Assembly (NCBI RefSeq): GCF_018785315.1
Contig: NZ_WQPN01000014.1
Coordinates: 1 to 50,380, forward strand
Source of the DNA: Clostridium sp. MCC353
GTDB taxonomy: Bacteria; Bacillota; Clostridia; Lachnospirales; Lachnospiraceae
DNA length: 50,380 nt
Reading direction: 5' to 3'
Each line of letters begins with the position of its first letter. Within the stretch, counting starts at the first letter, position 1. Below, in pieces: positions 26,005-34,637 of the stretch. Below the pieces are notes generated by a model. The model did not search any database and was not told the origin of the DNA. It saw nothing but the letters and a program-made list of their open reading frames with translations. Both the position numbers and the translations under genes were made by a program.

Positions 26005-26045
26005 CCTCACTATATGCAAAAAAATGATTCAGATAGGGGTAGTAT

Positions 26046-26705
26046 ATGAAAAAAGTAAAAATTGCACTGGCTGCGTCCGTGTTGGCAGTTATCTTGGCCG
26101 CCTGCGGCGGTAAACAGGGCTCGACCAGCACATTTTCACCGGATCAGGACAGCATTTTCGTGTCCAGGGAAGGCAGTTTCTCCAGTGCTCTGGTTGAAAC
26201 TTATGATTCGGCCACGTATACCCAGGAAAAATTCCAGGCTTTTGTGGATGATATCGTATCCTCTTATAATGAAGGAAAAGGGGCCGGGGCCCTGTCCGCC
26301 AATGCGGAGGGGCAGGCAAAGCTTCCTGTGGCGGTCAGCTCCTGTGTTCTGGATGGCGGGGCTGCCAAGATTATTTTCGATTACGCCAGCAGCGCCGACC
26401 TGATTGATTTCGCGAAAGACCAGCAGGATCAGGATAATCTGGCTGAAGGGCTGGAGTTTGGGAAGGCTTCTACGTTCCTTAACCAGGGGGCGCTTATGGA
26501 AGCGGTATTTATAACGCCTAAGGACGGTACCAACGTGAAACCGGAAAAACTGGTTAAAGCGGGGGAAAGCAGTTGTGTGGCGGTTGACGGAGCCGTTACC
26601 ATCCAGACCGAGGGAAAGATTCAATATGTATCCAAGGGCGTGTCCTTACAGGATGACTTTACGGCTAAAACGCCGGAAGGAAGATCATATATCATTTTCA
26701 AATAG
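26046..26705 (+). CDS. Lipoprotein of unknown function
   Basis: The 219-residue protein has a lipoprotein signal ending in the lipobox LAAC at about residue 20, then a polar linker (GGKQGSTSTFSPDQ) and a mixed alpha/beta domain. I do not recognise the family. Visible features are acidic character and a motif SREGSFSSALVETYD near residue 40. It has a good promoter and lies 21 bases before glyQS, so both are probably co-transcribed. The protein should sit on the outer face of the membrane. No catalytic residues can be named. Confidence 0.8.
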   Translation: MKKVKIALAASVLAVILAACGGKQGSTSTFSPDQDSIFVSREGSFSSALVETYDSATYTQEKFQAFVDDIVSSYNEGKGAGALSANAEGQAKLPVAVSSCVLDGGAAKIIFDYASSADLIDFAKDQQDQDNLAEGLEFGKASTFLNQGALMEAVFITPKDGTNVKPEKLVKAGESSCVAVDGAVTIQTEGKIQYVSKGVSLQDDFTAKTPEGRSYIIFK

Positions 26706-26726
26706 AAGAAAGAGGTTAAGCTGATT

Positions 26727-28115
26727 ATGGAAAAGACGATGGAAAAAATTGTAGCGCTGGCTAAGAGCAGAGGATTTGTATATCCGGGTTCTGAGATTTA
26801 CGGTGGTCTGGCCAATACATGGGATTACGGTAATCTGGGCGTTGAACTGAAGAACAATGTGAAAAAGGCATGGTGGCAGAAATTTGTACAGGAAAGCCCA
26901 TATAATGTGGGTGTGGACTGCGCGATCCTGATGAACTCCCAGACATGGGTGGCGTCCGGACATTTAGGCGGATTCTCCGACCCTCTGATGGACTGTAAAG
27001 CATGTAAGGAGCGTTTCCGGGCCGATAAGCTGATTGAAGATTATATGGAAGAGAACGGAATCCAGATCGAAGGTTCCGTAGACGCCTGGTCCCAGGAAGA
27101 GATGAAGGCTTATATCGATGAAAAGAATATCTGCTGTCCCAGCTGCGGTAAACATGATTTCACGGATATCCGCCAGTTTAACCTGATGTTTAAGACCTTC
27201 CAGGGCGTTACGGAAGATGCGAAAAATACGGTATATTTAAGACCGGAAACCGCTCAGGGTATTTTTGTCAACTTTAAAAATGTACAGAGAACTTCCAGAA
27301 AGAAAATTCCATTCGGAATCGGACAGATCGGTAAATCTTTCCGAAACGAGATCACCCCGGGTAACTTCACGTTCCGTACCAGGGAATTTGAGCAGATGGA
27401 GCTGGAATTCTTCTGTGAACCGGGCACTGATCTGGAGTGGTTCTCCTACTGGAAAGAATACTGCATCAACTGGTTAAAATCCCTTGGTATCAAGGATGAC
27501 GAGATGAGAGCCAGAGATCATGCTCCGGAAGAACTGTGCTTCTACAGCAAGGCTACAACCGACCTGGAATTCCTGTTCCCCTTTGGCTGGGGCGAATTGT
27601 GGGGAATTGCTGACAGGACCGATTATGACCTGACCCAGCACCAGAACACCTCCGGTGAGGATATGACATATTTTGATGATGAGAAGAAGGAGAGATATAT
27701 TCCATATGTCATCGAACCGTCATTGGGCGCGGACCGTGTGACGCTGGCATTCCTCTGCGCCGCTTATGATGAAGAAGAGATCGGTGAAGGGGATGTGCGT
27801 ACCGTACTCCATTTCCATCCGGCCATCGCTCCGGTGAAAGTCGGCGTCCTGCCTCTTTCCAAGAAGCTGAACGAAGGCGCTGAAAAGATCTATGCAGAGC
27901 TTTCCAAATACTACAACTGCGAATTCGACGACAGGGGAAATATCGGAAAGCGTTACAGAAGACAGGATGAAATCGGCACTCCGTTCTGCGTTACTTACGA
28001 TTTCGAATCAGAGACAGACCATGCAGTTACGGTTCGTGACCGCGATACCATGGAGCAGGTGAGAATCCCGATTTCAGAATTGAAGTCTTACCTGGAAGAT
28101 AAATTTTCTTTCTAA
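26727..28115 (+). CDS. glyQS: Glycyl-tRNA synthetase, dimeric class II type
   Basis: The 462-residue single-chain enzyme is of the alpha-2 type, not the GlyQ-GlyS tetramer. Class II motifs are visible: [19 protein letters not shown] at the start, motif 2 in [21 protein letters not shown], and motif 3 in [11 protein letters not shown] zinc-binding-like stretch CKACKERF and CCPSCGK lies near residues 91-140. The anticodon-binding domain occupies the last 100 residues. Motif order and length agree with the family. A terminator follows directly. Confidence 0.95.
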   Translation: MEKTMEKIVALAKSRGFVYPGSEIYGGLANTWDYGNLGVELKNNVKKAWWQKFVQESPYNVGVDCAILMNSQTWVASGHLGGFSDPLMDCKACKERFRADKLIEDYMEENGIQIEGSVDAWSQEEMKAYIDEKNICCPSCGKHDFTDIRQFNLMFKTFQGVTEDAKNTVYLRPETAQGIFVNFKNVQRTSRKKIPFGIGQIGKSFRNEITPGNFTFRTREFEQMELEFFCEPGTDLEWFSYWKEYCINWLKSLGIKDDEMRARDHAPEELCFYSKATTDLEFLFPFGWGELWGIADRTDYDLTQHQNTSGEDMTYFDDEKKERYIPYVIEPSLGADRVTLAFLCAAYDEEEIGEGDVRTVLHFHPAIAPVKVGVLPLSKKLNEGAEKIYAELSKYYNCEFDDRGNIGKRYRRQDEIGTPFCVTYDFESETDHAVTVRDRDTMEQVRIPISELKSYLEDKFSF

Positions 28116-28135
28116 AACAGAAATGAATGATTGAA

Positions 28136-28163
28136 TGGGAGCCGAAATACGGCTCTCATTTTC
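28136..28163 (+). terminator. Rho-independent terminator of glyQS
   Basis: TGGGAGCCG and CGGCTCTCA pair around AAATA (one G-T pair), followed by TTTTCT. Confidence 0.8.
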
Positions 28164-28201
28164 TGTAACAGCGGATTGGGATTATTAGATGAGGAGGCAG
28201 A

Positions 28202-29536
28202 ATGAAAACCCTTAATTTGTTGGAAGACAACGTGAGATCGTTGTTTTTAAAATATTTGATACCGTCGGTCAGCGCCACATTTGTAACATCGATCTATATT
28301 CTGGCGGATACTGTGATGATCGGCCGGGGAGTGGGGGCTGTGGGGATCGCGGCGCTCAACCTTTTGCTGCCTTTATTCAGCCTGTTTTTCGGCACGGGAG
28401 TGCTGCTGGGAGTTGGCGGAGGCGTGCTGTTCTCCATTTCAAAGGGAAAGGGAGAGGAACTGGAAGCTAAGGGGTATTTTACGGTTGGATTCGCATGTGC
28501 GGTGCTGTTTTCCCTGTTTTATGTGGCCGGCGGATTTCTTTTCTTTGAACCCGTCACCACTTTTTTGGGAAATAACGAATCCATGTCCGCTCTGGTGGAG
28601 CAGTATGGGAGAATCCTGGTTGCAGGGGCGCCGGCCTTTTTATTCTCCGCTTTCTTACAGGCGTTTGTCAGGAATGATAAAGCGCCTAAAGTGGCCATGG
28701 CTGCGGTTATCAGCGGCGGGGTGAGCAATGTGGTTTTGGATTATATTTTCATATTTCCCATGAAGATGGGAATGGCAGGGGCGGCTGCGGCCACCGTAAT
28801 CGGATCTCTGGTTACGATCCTGATTCTGCTGTCCCATTTCTTTTCACCGTCCAATACGCTGAAGTTTGCCGGGAAGCTGTCCGTTGGAAGGGCGGGAAAA
28901 GTGATTTCCAACGGCCTTTCCAGCTTTCTGATCGAGATGTCGGGCGGAATCATCATCTTCTTGTTTAACCGCCAGCTTTTGGCCTATGTGGGGAATCTGG
29001 GCGTGGTGGTTTACGGGATTATATCCAACAGCGCCCTGATCGTATCATCGGTGAGCAATGGTATCGCCCAGGCGGCCCAGCCGCTGATGGCCGTGAATTT
29101 TGGAGCGGGCAATGGAAAGAGGATCAGGGAAACCAGGAAATATGCGCTGTCCGCTGAATTTGCGGCGGGAGCCCTGTTCATGGCGGCAGGACTTCTTCTT
29201 CCTCAAATGATTACGGAAATATTTGTAAAGCCGGATGAGGAGATACTGACCCTGGCAGTTCCTGCGGTCAGGGTTTATTTCCTGTCTTTTACAGCCATGG
29301 GAGCCAATCTCTTATTCAGCACTTATTTCCAGTCCGTAATGAAACCGCTTTATGCGCTTGTGGTCTGTCTTCTCCGTGGGATTGCACTCAGCGGCATCCT
29401 GGTATTTCTGCTTCCGGCAGTGTTGGGCGTGAACGGAATCTGGCTTACAATGCCAGTGACAGAATTTATCACTTTGGCCGTTTGTATTGCACTTAATATT
29501 CGTATATGCGAATCAAAAACAGATATGCGAAAATAA
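28202..29536 (+). CDS. MATE family efflux transporter
   Basis: The 444-residue protein has about 12 hydrophobic segments in two related halves. The pattern LILADTVMIGRGVGAVGIAAL-like (ILADTVMIGRGVG, about 27-39) and later NGIAQAAQPLMAVNFGAGN (about 285-303) are MATE marks. These exporters use sodium or proton gradients to expel cationic compounds. The substrate is unknown. A GAGGAGG site precedes the ATG. It lies between two terminated units and appears to be alone. A divergent regulator is not present. Confidence 0.9.
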   Translation: MKTLNLLEDNVRSLFLKYLIPSVSATFVTSIYILADTVMIGRGVGAVGIAALNLLLPLFSLFFGTGVLLGVGGGVLFSISKGKGEELEAKGYFTVGFACAVLFSLFYVAGGFLFFEPVTTFLGNNESMSALVEQYGRILVAGAPAFLFSAFLQAFVRNDKAPKVAMAAVISGGVSNVVLDYIFIFPMKMGMAGAAAATVIGSLVTILILLSHFFSPSNTLKFAGKLSVGRAGKVISNGLSSFLIEMSGGIIIFLFNRQLLAYVGNLGVVVYGIISNSALIVSSVSNGIAQAAQPLMAVNFGAGNGKRIRETRKYALSAEFAAGALFMAAGLLLPQMITEIFVKPDEEILTLAVPAVRVYFLSFTAMGANLLFSTYFQSVMKPLYALVVCLLRGIALSGILVFLLPAVLGVNGIWLTMPVTEFITLAVCIALNIRICESKTDMRK

Positions 29537-29610
29537 CAGAATATGTAAGTGTTTACATCTTATTTTACTGAAAAATTACTAAATTTTTGCCAGGAAATGA
29601 AGAAAAAACC

Positions 29611-29638
29611 TTTACTAGATTTTGGTTTGTGATATAAT
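29611..29638 (+). promoter_or_regulatory. Promoter of ppdK
   Basis: TTTACT (29611-29616) and TATAAT (29633-29638) are 16 bases apart. The context (AAAAAACCTTTACTAGATTT, then GATATAAT) resembles the promoter of the small RNA at 32400-32434, which may reflect common origin. Confidence 0.6.
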
Positions 29639-29744
29639 GGACACAGACCGTTTGCGGGCTTTTTCTTTGTAAAGAGCGCTGACAAGCGGAAATGAAAAAC
29701 CAAGGTAGATGCCAGTCTACACAAACTTGAGGAGGAAATAACTT

Positions 29745-32366
29745 ATGGCAAAATGGGTTTATTTATTTAAAGAAGGCAGAGCCGACATGAAGAACCTGTT
29801 AGGCGGTAAAGGTGCGAACTTAGCTGAGATGACCAATCTTGGTCTTCCGATTCCACAGGGCTTTACTGTAACGACAGAAGCTTGTACCGACTACTATACC
29901 AGCGGAAAGCAGATCACAGACGAAATCAAAGGTCAGATTTTTGACGCACTTGCAGAGTTGGAAAAGATCCAGGGCAAAAAATTCGGTGATACGCAGGATC
30001 CGTTATTAGTATCCGTTCGTTCCGGTGCGAGAGCATCCATGCCTGGTATGATGGACACCATCTTGAACTTAGGTCTGAACGATGTGGCTGTAGAAGGATT
30101 CGCAAACAAAACAGGCAATCCAAGATTCGCATATGATTCTTACAGAAGATTTATCCAGATGTTCTCAGACGTTGTTATGGAGATGAGCAAGACCTTCTTT
30201 GAAGGAATCCTGGATGATGTTAAAGAAGAAAAAGGCGCTAAGTTCGATACCGACTTAACCGCTGAAGATTTAAAAGAAGTAATCGCTAAATACAAAGCGA
30301 TTTACAAAGAGAAGATGGGTGAGGAATTCCCACAGGATCCAAAGGTTCAGCTTATGGAAGCTGTTAAAGCTGTTTTCCGTTCATGGGACAACCCTCGTGC
30401 TATCGTTTACAGACGTATGAATGATATCCCTGGCGACTGGGGTACTGCTGTTAACGTACAGGCCATGGTATTCGGAAACATGGGCAATACTTCCGGTACA
30501 GGCGTTGCGTTCACACGTAACCCATCTACAGGTGAGAACGGTATTTACGGCGAGTACTTAATCAACGCTCAGGGCGAAGACGTAGTTGCCGGTATCCGTA
30601 CACCACAGCCTATTACAAAATTAGCGGAAGATCTGCCTGAATGCTACAAAGAATTCATGGAGATCGCTCATAAGCTGGAAGACCATTACCGCGATATGCA
30701 GGATATGGAATTCACAATCCAGGAAGGCAAATTATACTTCTTACAGACACGTAACGGCAAGAGAACCGCTCCTGCGGCTTTACAGATCGCTTGTGATTTA
30801 GTGGATGAAGGAAAGATCACTCCTGAAGAAGCAGTATGCAGAATCGAAGCGAAATCCTTAGACCAGTTATTACATCCTACATTTGATGCGGCCGCATTAA
30901 AGGCAGGCGAAGTGATCGGTTCCGCTCTTCCTGCATCTCCTGGTGCAGCAGCAGGTAAAGTTTACTTCACAGCAGAGGAAGCAAAAGCTCATCATGAAGC
31001 TGGTGAAAGAGTTATCCTGGTTCGTCTGGAGACCTCTCCTGAAGACATCGAAGGTATGCACGCAGCAGAAGGTATCTTAACCGTTCGCGGTGGTATGACT
31101 TCTCACGCAGCAGTAGTTGCCCGTGGTATGGGAACTGCTTGTGTATCCGGATGCGGCGAAATCAAGATCAACGAAGAAGAGAAACATTTCGAACTTGGCG
31201 GACACAGCATCAAAGAAGGCGATTACATCTCCTTAGACGGTTCCACAGGTAAGATTTATCTTGGCGACATCGCTACACAGGAAGCGACTGTAAGCGGAAA
31301 CTTCGGAAGACTGATGGAGTGGGCTGACCAGTTCAGAACGCTCAGCGTAAGAACCAACGCAGATACTCCTGCAGATACTTTGAATGCAGTGAAATTAGGC
31401 GCAGAAGGCATCGGCCTTTGCCGTACAGAGCATATGTTCTTCGAGCCGGAAAGAATTCCTAAGATCAGAAAGATGATCCTTTCCGATACAGTAGAAGCAA
31501 GAGAAGAAGCTCTTAACGAACTGATCCCATTCCAGAAAGGCGATTTCAAGGCTATGTACAAAGCCCTGGAAGGAAGACCTATGACTGTTCGTTATTTAGA
31601 TCCGCCTCTGCATGAGTTCGTTCCTACCGATCCGGAAGATATCAAAGCATTAGCAGAAGATATGGGAATGACACCAGAGCAGGTTAAATCCAAATGTGAT
31701 GATCTTCATGAGTTCAACCCGATGATGGGCCACAGAGGATGCCGTCTGGCAGTTACCTATCCTGAGATCGCTAAGATGCAGACAAGAGCCGTTATGGAAG
31801 CTGCTATCGAAGTGAAGGAAGAATGCGGCTACGACATCATTCCTGAGATCATGATCCCATTGGTTGGAGAGAAGAAGGAATTAAAATATGTAAAAGACAT
31901 CGTTGTAGAGACAGCAGAACTGGTTAAGAAGGAAAAAGGATCTGACATCCAGTATCATATCGGTACTATGATCGAGATTCCTCGTGCAGCTTTAACCGCT
32001 GACGCGATTGCAGAAGAAGCAGAATTCTTCTCATTCGGTACAAACGACTTAACACAGATGACATTTGGCTTCTCCCGTGATGACGCTGGCAAGTTCTTAG
32101 ATTCTTACTACAAAGCTAAGATCTATGAATCCGATCCATTTGCAAGACTTGACCAGACTGGTGTTGGACAGCTTGTTCAGATGGCAGCAGAAAAAGGAAG
32201 AAAGACCAGACCTGACATCAAGCTGGGTATCTGCGGCGAGCACGGCGGAGATCCATCTTCCATCGAATTCTGCCATAAGGTTGGTTTGAACTATGTGTCC
32301 TGTTCACCATTCCGTGTTCCGATTGCTAGATTGGCAGCGGCTCAGGCGGCTCTTAACAATAAATAA
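29745..32366 (+). CDS. ppdK: Pyruvate, phosphate dikinase
   Basis: The enzyme interconverts pyruvate, ATP and phosphate with PEP, AMP and PPi, and serves pyrophosphate-based glycolysis in anaerobes. The 873-residue protein has the ATP-grasp domain (start KWVYLFKEGRADMKNLLGGKG), the phospho-histidine domain with GGMTSHAAVVARG (His454), and the TIM-barrel PEP domain with the catalytic Cys near 830 in GICGEHGGDPSS. Codon use (few rare codons, many AAA/GAA and GTT/CCT) suggests high expression. AGGAGG precedes the ATG. Its last codons are duplicated at about 32752-32784. Confidence 0.97.
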   Translation: MAKWVYLFKEGRADMKNLLGGKGANLAEMTNLGLPIPQGFTVTTEACTDYYTSGKQITDEIKGQIFDALAELEKIQGKKFGDTQDPLLVSVRSGARASMPGMMDTILNLGLNDVAVEGFANKTGNPRFAYDSYRRFIQMFSDVVMEMSKTFFEGILDDVKEEKGAKFDTDLTAEDLKEVIAKYKAIYKEKMGEEFPQDPKVQLMEAVKAVFRSWDNPRAIVYRRMNDIPGDWGTAVNVQAMVFGNMGNTSGTGVAFTRNPSTGENGIYGEYLINAQGEDVVAGIRTPQPITKLAEDLPECYKEFMEIAHKLEDHYRDMQDMEFTIQEGKLYFLQTRNGKRTAPAALQIACDLVDEGKITPEEAVCRIEAKSLDQLLHPTFDAAALKAGEVIGSALPASPGAAAGKVYFTAEEAKAHHEAGERVILVRLETSPEDIEGMHAAEGILTVRGGMTSHAAVVARGMGTACVSGCGEIKINEEEKHFELGGHSIKEGDYISLDGSTGKIYLGDIATQEATVSGNFGRLMEWADQFRTLSVRTNADTPADTLNAVKLGAEGIGLCRTEHMFFEPERIPKIRKMILSDTVEAREEALNELIPFQKGDFKAMYKALEGRPMTVRYLDPPLHEFVPTDPEDIKALAEDMGMTPEQVKSKCDDLHEFNPMMGHRGCRLAVTYPEIAKMQTRAVMEAAIEVKEECGYDIIPEIMIPLVGEKKELKYVKDIVVETAELVKKEKGSDIQYHIGTMIEIPRAALTADAIAEEAEFFSFGTNDLTQMTFGFSRDDAGKFLDSYYKAKIYESDPFARLDQTGVGQLVQMAAEKGRKTRPDIKLGICGEHGGDPSSIEFCHKVGLNYVSCSPFRVPIARLAAAQAALNNK

Positions 32367-32405
32367 GCAATCGTTTGTTCGATTTGTTTGACAAAAAAAC
32401 TATAC

Positions 32406-32434
32406 TTGATTTAGTAGGCAGTGTTTGATATAAT
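32406..32434 (+). promoter_or_regulatory. Promoter of antitoxin-like small RNA 1
   Basis: TTGATT (32406-32411) and TATAAT (32429-32434) have 17-base spacing. No open reading frame follows; transcription would run about 70 bases into the terminator at 32481-32510. Confidence 0.7.
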
Positions 32435-32440
32435 ATAGGC

Positions 32441-32512
32441 AGGCAAAAGGAAATTAAGTATACACAGATACACAAAAGTGAAAACCCCAGAGTGTCAGCT
32501 CTGGGGTTTTCT
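32441..32512 (+). ncRNA. Antitoxin-like small RNA of a par/Fst-type module, copy 1
   Basis: The predicted RNA starts about 7 bases after the -10 box and ends in the shared terminator. It contains AAATTAAG (32451-32458) and CACAGATACAC (32463-32473). Both words recur in direct orientation at 32599-32606 and 32612-32622, which is the start region of the convergent toxin gene. The RNA is therefore complementary to the toxin's ribosome binding region, GTG start and first codons. This is the arrangement of the Fst par antitoxin RNA II. Ends are predicted. Confidence 0.7.
32481..32510. terminator. Bidirectional terminator shared by small RNA 1 and toxin 1
   Basis: CCCCAGAG (32485-32492) and CTCTGGGG (32499-32506) pair around TGTCAG, with AAAA before and TTTT after. 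Confidence 0.85.
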
Positions 32513-32518
32513 TTTGGG

Positions 32519-32614
32519 CTAGTTGTCACCATTGTTTCTATCTAACCACTTGCATATGTAGTAGGCCACTACACCTGCCATGATAGAAACTAAAAAGAAA
32601 ATTAAGAGTTCCAC
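32519..32614 (-). CDS. Fst-like type I toxin peptide, copy 1
   Basis: The 31-residue peptide starts with GTG (reads ELLIFFLVS then IMAGVVAYYICKWLDRNNGDN). It has one membrane helix, a WLD motif after it and a polar tail. This is the plan of Fst/par-type toxins, whose helix is followed by WLD or VLD and charged residues. AAAGGGGGTG lies 5 bases before the start. The start region is complementary to small RNA 1. A possible promoter (TGGTCC at 32689-32684, TACAAT at 32666-32661) gives a leader of about 40 bases. Homology to Fst is suggested by layout and motif only; too short to be proved by eye. Confidence 0.72.
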   Translation of the reverse strand: MELLIFFLVSIMAGVVAYYICKWLDRNNGDN

Positions 32615-32725
32615 AGATACACCCCCTTTCTGTTGCCAGAATGGGTGCGACAACAAATATATTGTACCTTACATATGAGGGATGGACCATGGTATATTGT
32701 TGAATGAAAAGAGATAAAGAATATA

Positions 32726-32750
32726 GGCGGTGGGATTGCTCTGCAAAGAT
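32726..32750 (+). repeat. 25-base direct repeat, left copy
   Basis: GGCGGTGGGATTG followed by two variable positions and TGCAAAGAT. The same 25 bases with two mismatches occur at 37706-37730, and the preceding bases (GATAAA) are also shared. The pair brackets the leftward accessory cluster. Confidence 0.6.
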
Positions 32751-32751
32751 A

Positions 32752-32784
32752 GCGCCCACCCAGGCGGCATTGAACAATAAATAA
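32752..32784 (+). pseudogene. Duplicated 3' end of ppdK
   Basis: The frame reads APTQAALNNK then stop, matching the ppdK end AAAQAALNNK and stop. The match continues into the following bases (AATCATTTGTTCGA against AATCGTTTGTTCGA). It shows that the downstream toxin-antitoxin copy arose by tandem duplication of a roughly 420-base segment that began within ppdK. Confidence 0.75.
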
Positions 32785-32813
32785 TCAATCATTTGTTCGA
32801 CGAAAAACTGCTC

Positions 32814-32917
32814 TTGATTTTGCAGATAGCGTTTGAAATAATAAAACCAGGCAAAAGAGAGTAGTTCCATATGTATACACAAGGTAAAAACCCCAGGAGT
32901 ACCAGTCCTGGGGTTTT
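32814..32917 (+). ncRNA. Antitoxin-like small RNA of copy 2, with its promoter and terminator
   Basis: The promoter is TTGATT (32814-32819), 17 bases, then AATAAT (32837-32842), weaker than in copy 1. The terminator is CCCCAGGA/TCCTGGGG (32891-32913) with A- and T-runs. AAAAGAGAGTAGTTCC and ATATGTATA (32853-32877) recur, with two changes and one indel, at 33001-33026 in the start region of toxin 2. Read on the other strand, this RNA still encodes the complement of ATGGAACTACTC, the expected intact start of toxin 2. Confidence 0.6.
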
Positions 32918-32924
32918 CTTTAGG

Positions 32925-33018
32925 CTAATTATCGCTGTTATCTCCTATCCAGCCATTTGCAAATGAAGCAGGCAGCAACACTTGCTATGATAGAGAGAAT
33001 AAAAGAGAGTAATTCTAT
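32925..33018 (-). pseudogene. Degenerate Fst-like toxin, copy 2
   Basis: The frame reads IELLSFILSIIASVAACFICKW and then LDRR, clearly a relative of toxin 1. The start codon position is ATA (33018-33016) instead of GTG or ATG, and no ribosome binding site is visible. One extra base after LDR shifts the frame to an early stop (32938-32940); without it the tail would read NNSDN and end at 32925. The toxin is therefore probably dead, while its small RNA still preserves the ancestral start. Confidence 0.65.
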
Positions 33019-33360
33019 TATGTATAGATAGTTTTAGAAGAAATACAGTTTAATCATATACCTCTTATAAGAAAATGAAAAAATCTTCATAATGAGATAA
33101 TCAACTTTAATAATAAAATAATGGACAATGGAGAACAGCAGACTGCATGTTATGTGTATGTCTGCTATTTTTGTGTCCTGAGAGTAACAAAGTTGAAGCA
33201 ATTAATAGTTTTTAAAGAACGGTTTAGAAGTGCATACCTCGACTGTTTAAGAAAAGCATGGGACAATAGACTATATTTCTATCAGAGTACTAAAAGTGAG
33301 AAAAATAATTGATTTAAGAGCCCAGGGCTTCCATTTTGGCTGCCATAAGCAGCCAATCAA
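33019..33360. other. AT-rich stretch without a supported gene
   Basis: No frame here has both a ribosome binding site and coding character. A 63-codon frame at 33121-33312 has no binding site and no recognisable similarity. Confidence 0.6.
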
Positions 33361-33426
33361 AAAACAGCACGCCAGCCACAAAGGCGTCGTGCTGTTTTGT
33401 CTGCTTCGGGCCACAGTGGCCTGAAG
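33361..33426. terminator. Terminator of the leftward accessory cluster
   Basis: AAAACAGCACG (33361-33371) pairs with CGTGCTGTTTT (33387-33397), with A- and T-runs on both sides. A second stem CTTCGGGCCA/TGGCCTGAAG (33404-33426) lies between it and the last gene. Confidence 0.8.
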
Positions 33427-33440
33427 CACTCTGTGAAATA

Positions 33441-34187
33441 TTACGCCGAATAATACTTGCCGGGGATCGGGGAGAGTTGAATGGGCATCTGCTTTTTCGG
33501 CTGGGCCTCCAGCAGGAACGGCACGATTCCATCCTCCGGCAGCCGGTTTCCGGGCAGAATCGTCTGCTTGTCAAATTTAAAGGTGACGCACCATGCGTCC
33601 GCTCCACCAGCCAGAGAAGTTCCCAGCGGGAAGCAGAACTCGCTCTGATCGTCCCGCAGGATGTCGATGAACTCCCGGCAGTCGGCGGGAATGGCGTCAC
33701 TCACCTTCATTTCGCTGATGGCCTCCGCCGTGGCCGTCAGCCACTCAACATCATAAATATGGGCGCTGTCCAGAGCGAACACAAAAACAGCGGGAAGGTA
33801 TTCCTCTGTACCGGGGAGCCATAGATCACTGTTGGCCTGTACCACCGCGCCGTAGATCAAGGGGGCATTGGCGAATTTATTACGCCATTTGTCTTTGCCA
33901 AACAGGGGCGCTTTTCCGGCCGCGTCCCGGAAAAAGCCGCTCTCCGTACTGCGGGGCGTAGAGCGGTAAGGCGTTAGCTTGTTCAAATCCGTGGGGACGG
34001 CGGTTGCTTGGCGCTGTTTTGCAAAGGCTGCCTCGTCAGCCTCCTCCTGTGCGGCGATTTCCGCCTGCTTGCCACGGACAGAGGACATATCGTAGCCCTT
34101 TTTCTCCATCTCGGCAATCTCTGCCTCGGTCATAGCAGCTTCCCAGCCGCCTGCCTCTTTTACCGGGTCAAATCCAAATAATCCCAT
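33441..34187 (-). CDS. MGLFG-type protein of unknown function (248 residues)
   Basis: I do not recognise the family. The protein starts MGLFGFDPVKEAGG. It has a charged, probably coiled-coil stretch to about residue 65 (rich in Ala, Glu and Lys), then a globular domain with APLFGKDKWRNKFANAPLIYGAVVQAN and WCVTFKFDKQTILPGNRLPED. No membrane segment or catalytic motif is visible. AAAGGAGA precedes the ATG. It is the last gene of the leftward cluster and shares the MGLFG start with the 161-residue protein at its beginning. Base composition is more GC-rich than the flanks, which suggests transfer. Confidence 0.75.
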   Translation of the reverse strand: MGLFGFDPVKEAGGWEAAMTEAEIAEMEKKGYDMSSVRGKQAEIAAQEEADEAAFAKQRQATAVPTDLNKLTPYRSTPRSTESGFFRDAAGKAPLFGKDKWRNKFANAPLIYGAVVQANSDLWLPGTEEYLPAVFVFALDSAHIYDVEWLTATAEAISEMKVSDAIPADCREFIDILRDDQSEFCFPLGTSLAGGADAWCVTFKFDKQTILPGNRLPEDGIVPFLLEAQPKKQMPIQLSPIPGKYYSA

Positions 34188-34214
34188 AATTAATCTCCTT
34201 TTCCAACATTGATT

Positions 34215-34481
34215 TTACATGAGTATCCATAGCATCACGCTGCACAGGATAATAACAATTCCGCCGAGCCCTTGCAGGATGCGATATCCCTTCTCGCCAA
34301 AATGCCGATAGACGGAGGCGCGAAAGCCCCACGTATTTTCACCCTGAGGATCGCAGACCCATTTCCAGCGGAAGATCGCCCCCAGCAGAAACAGCGCCCC
34401 CACCACAATAAGAAAGAGCTGCCAGTCAGCTTGCAGGAATGGCATGACCCATTCCATAAATCTTGTATATAAATCGCTCAT
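34215..34481 (-). CDS. Small membrane protein, two helices
   Basis: The 88-residue protein has two hydrophobic segments (about 20-38, QLFLIVVGALFLLGAIF, and 70-87, LQGLGGIVIILCSVMLWIL). A polar part lies between them with CDPQGENTWGFRASVYRHFGEKGYR. It resembles small integral membrane proteins of the DUF6199 kind, but this is only a pattern impression. A GAGAGGAG site precedes the ATG. It sits between the DUF1266-like and the 248-residue genes in the same operon. Confidence 0.7.
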   Translation of the reverse strand: MSDLYTRFMEWVMPFLQADWQLFLIVVGALFLLGAIFRWKWVCDPQGENTWGFRASVYRHFGEKGYRILQGLGGIVIILCSVMLWILM

Positions 34482-34637
34482 GGCGTTCTCCTCTCTATCT
34501 GGCGTGTATGAAAATCAGCCCGATAAACGGGAAGTTAGCGATTTGCCGCTCTGGTCGTTTTATTTCAAAGAACCCCGCGTTTTGGGCCAGTGTGACACTT
34601 TGCCAACAGCGCTACTGTAGCCAGAAACACTTAAATG

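Noticed and set aside
32388-32416. TTGACA at 32388 as the -35 box of small RNA 1
   Set aside because: The matching -10 would be TTAGTA; TTGATT with TATAAT at 32406-32434 is clearly better.
33121-33312. 63-codon frame in AT-rich DNA
   Set aside because: No ribosome binding site, no recognisable domain, and low-complexity composition.
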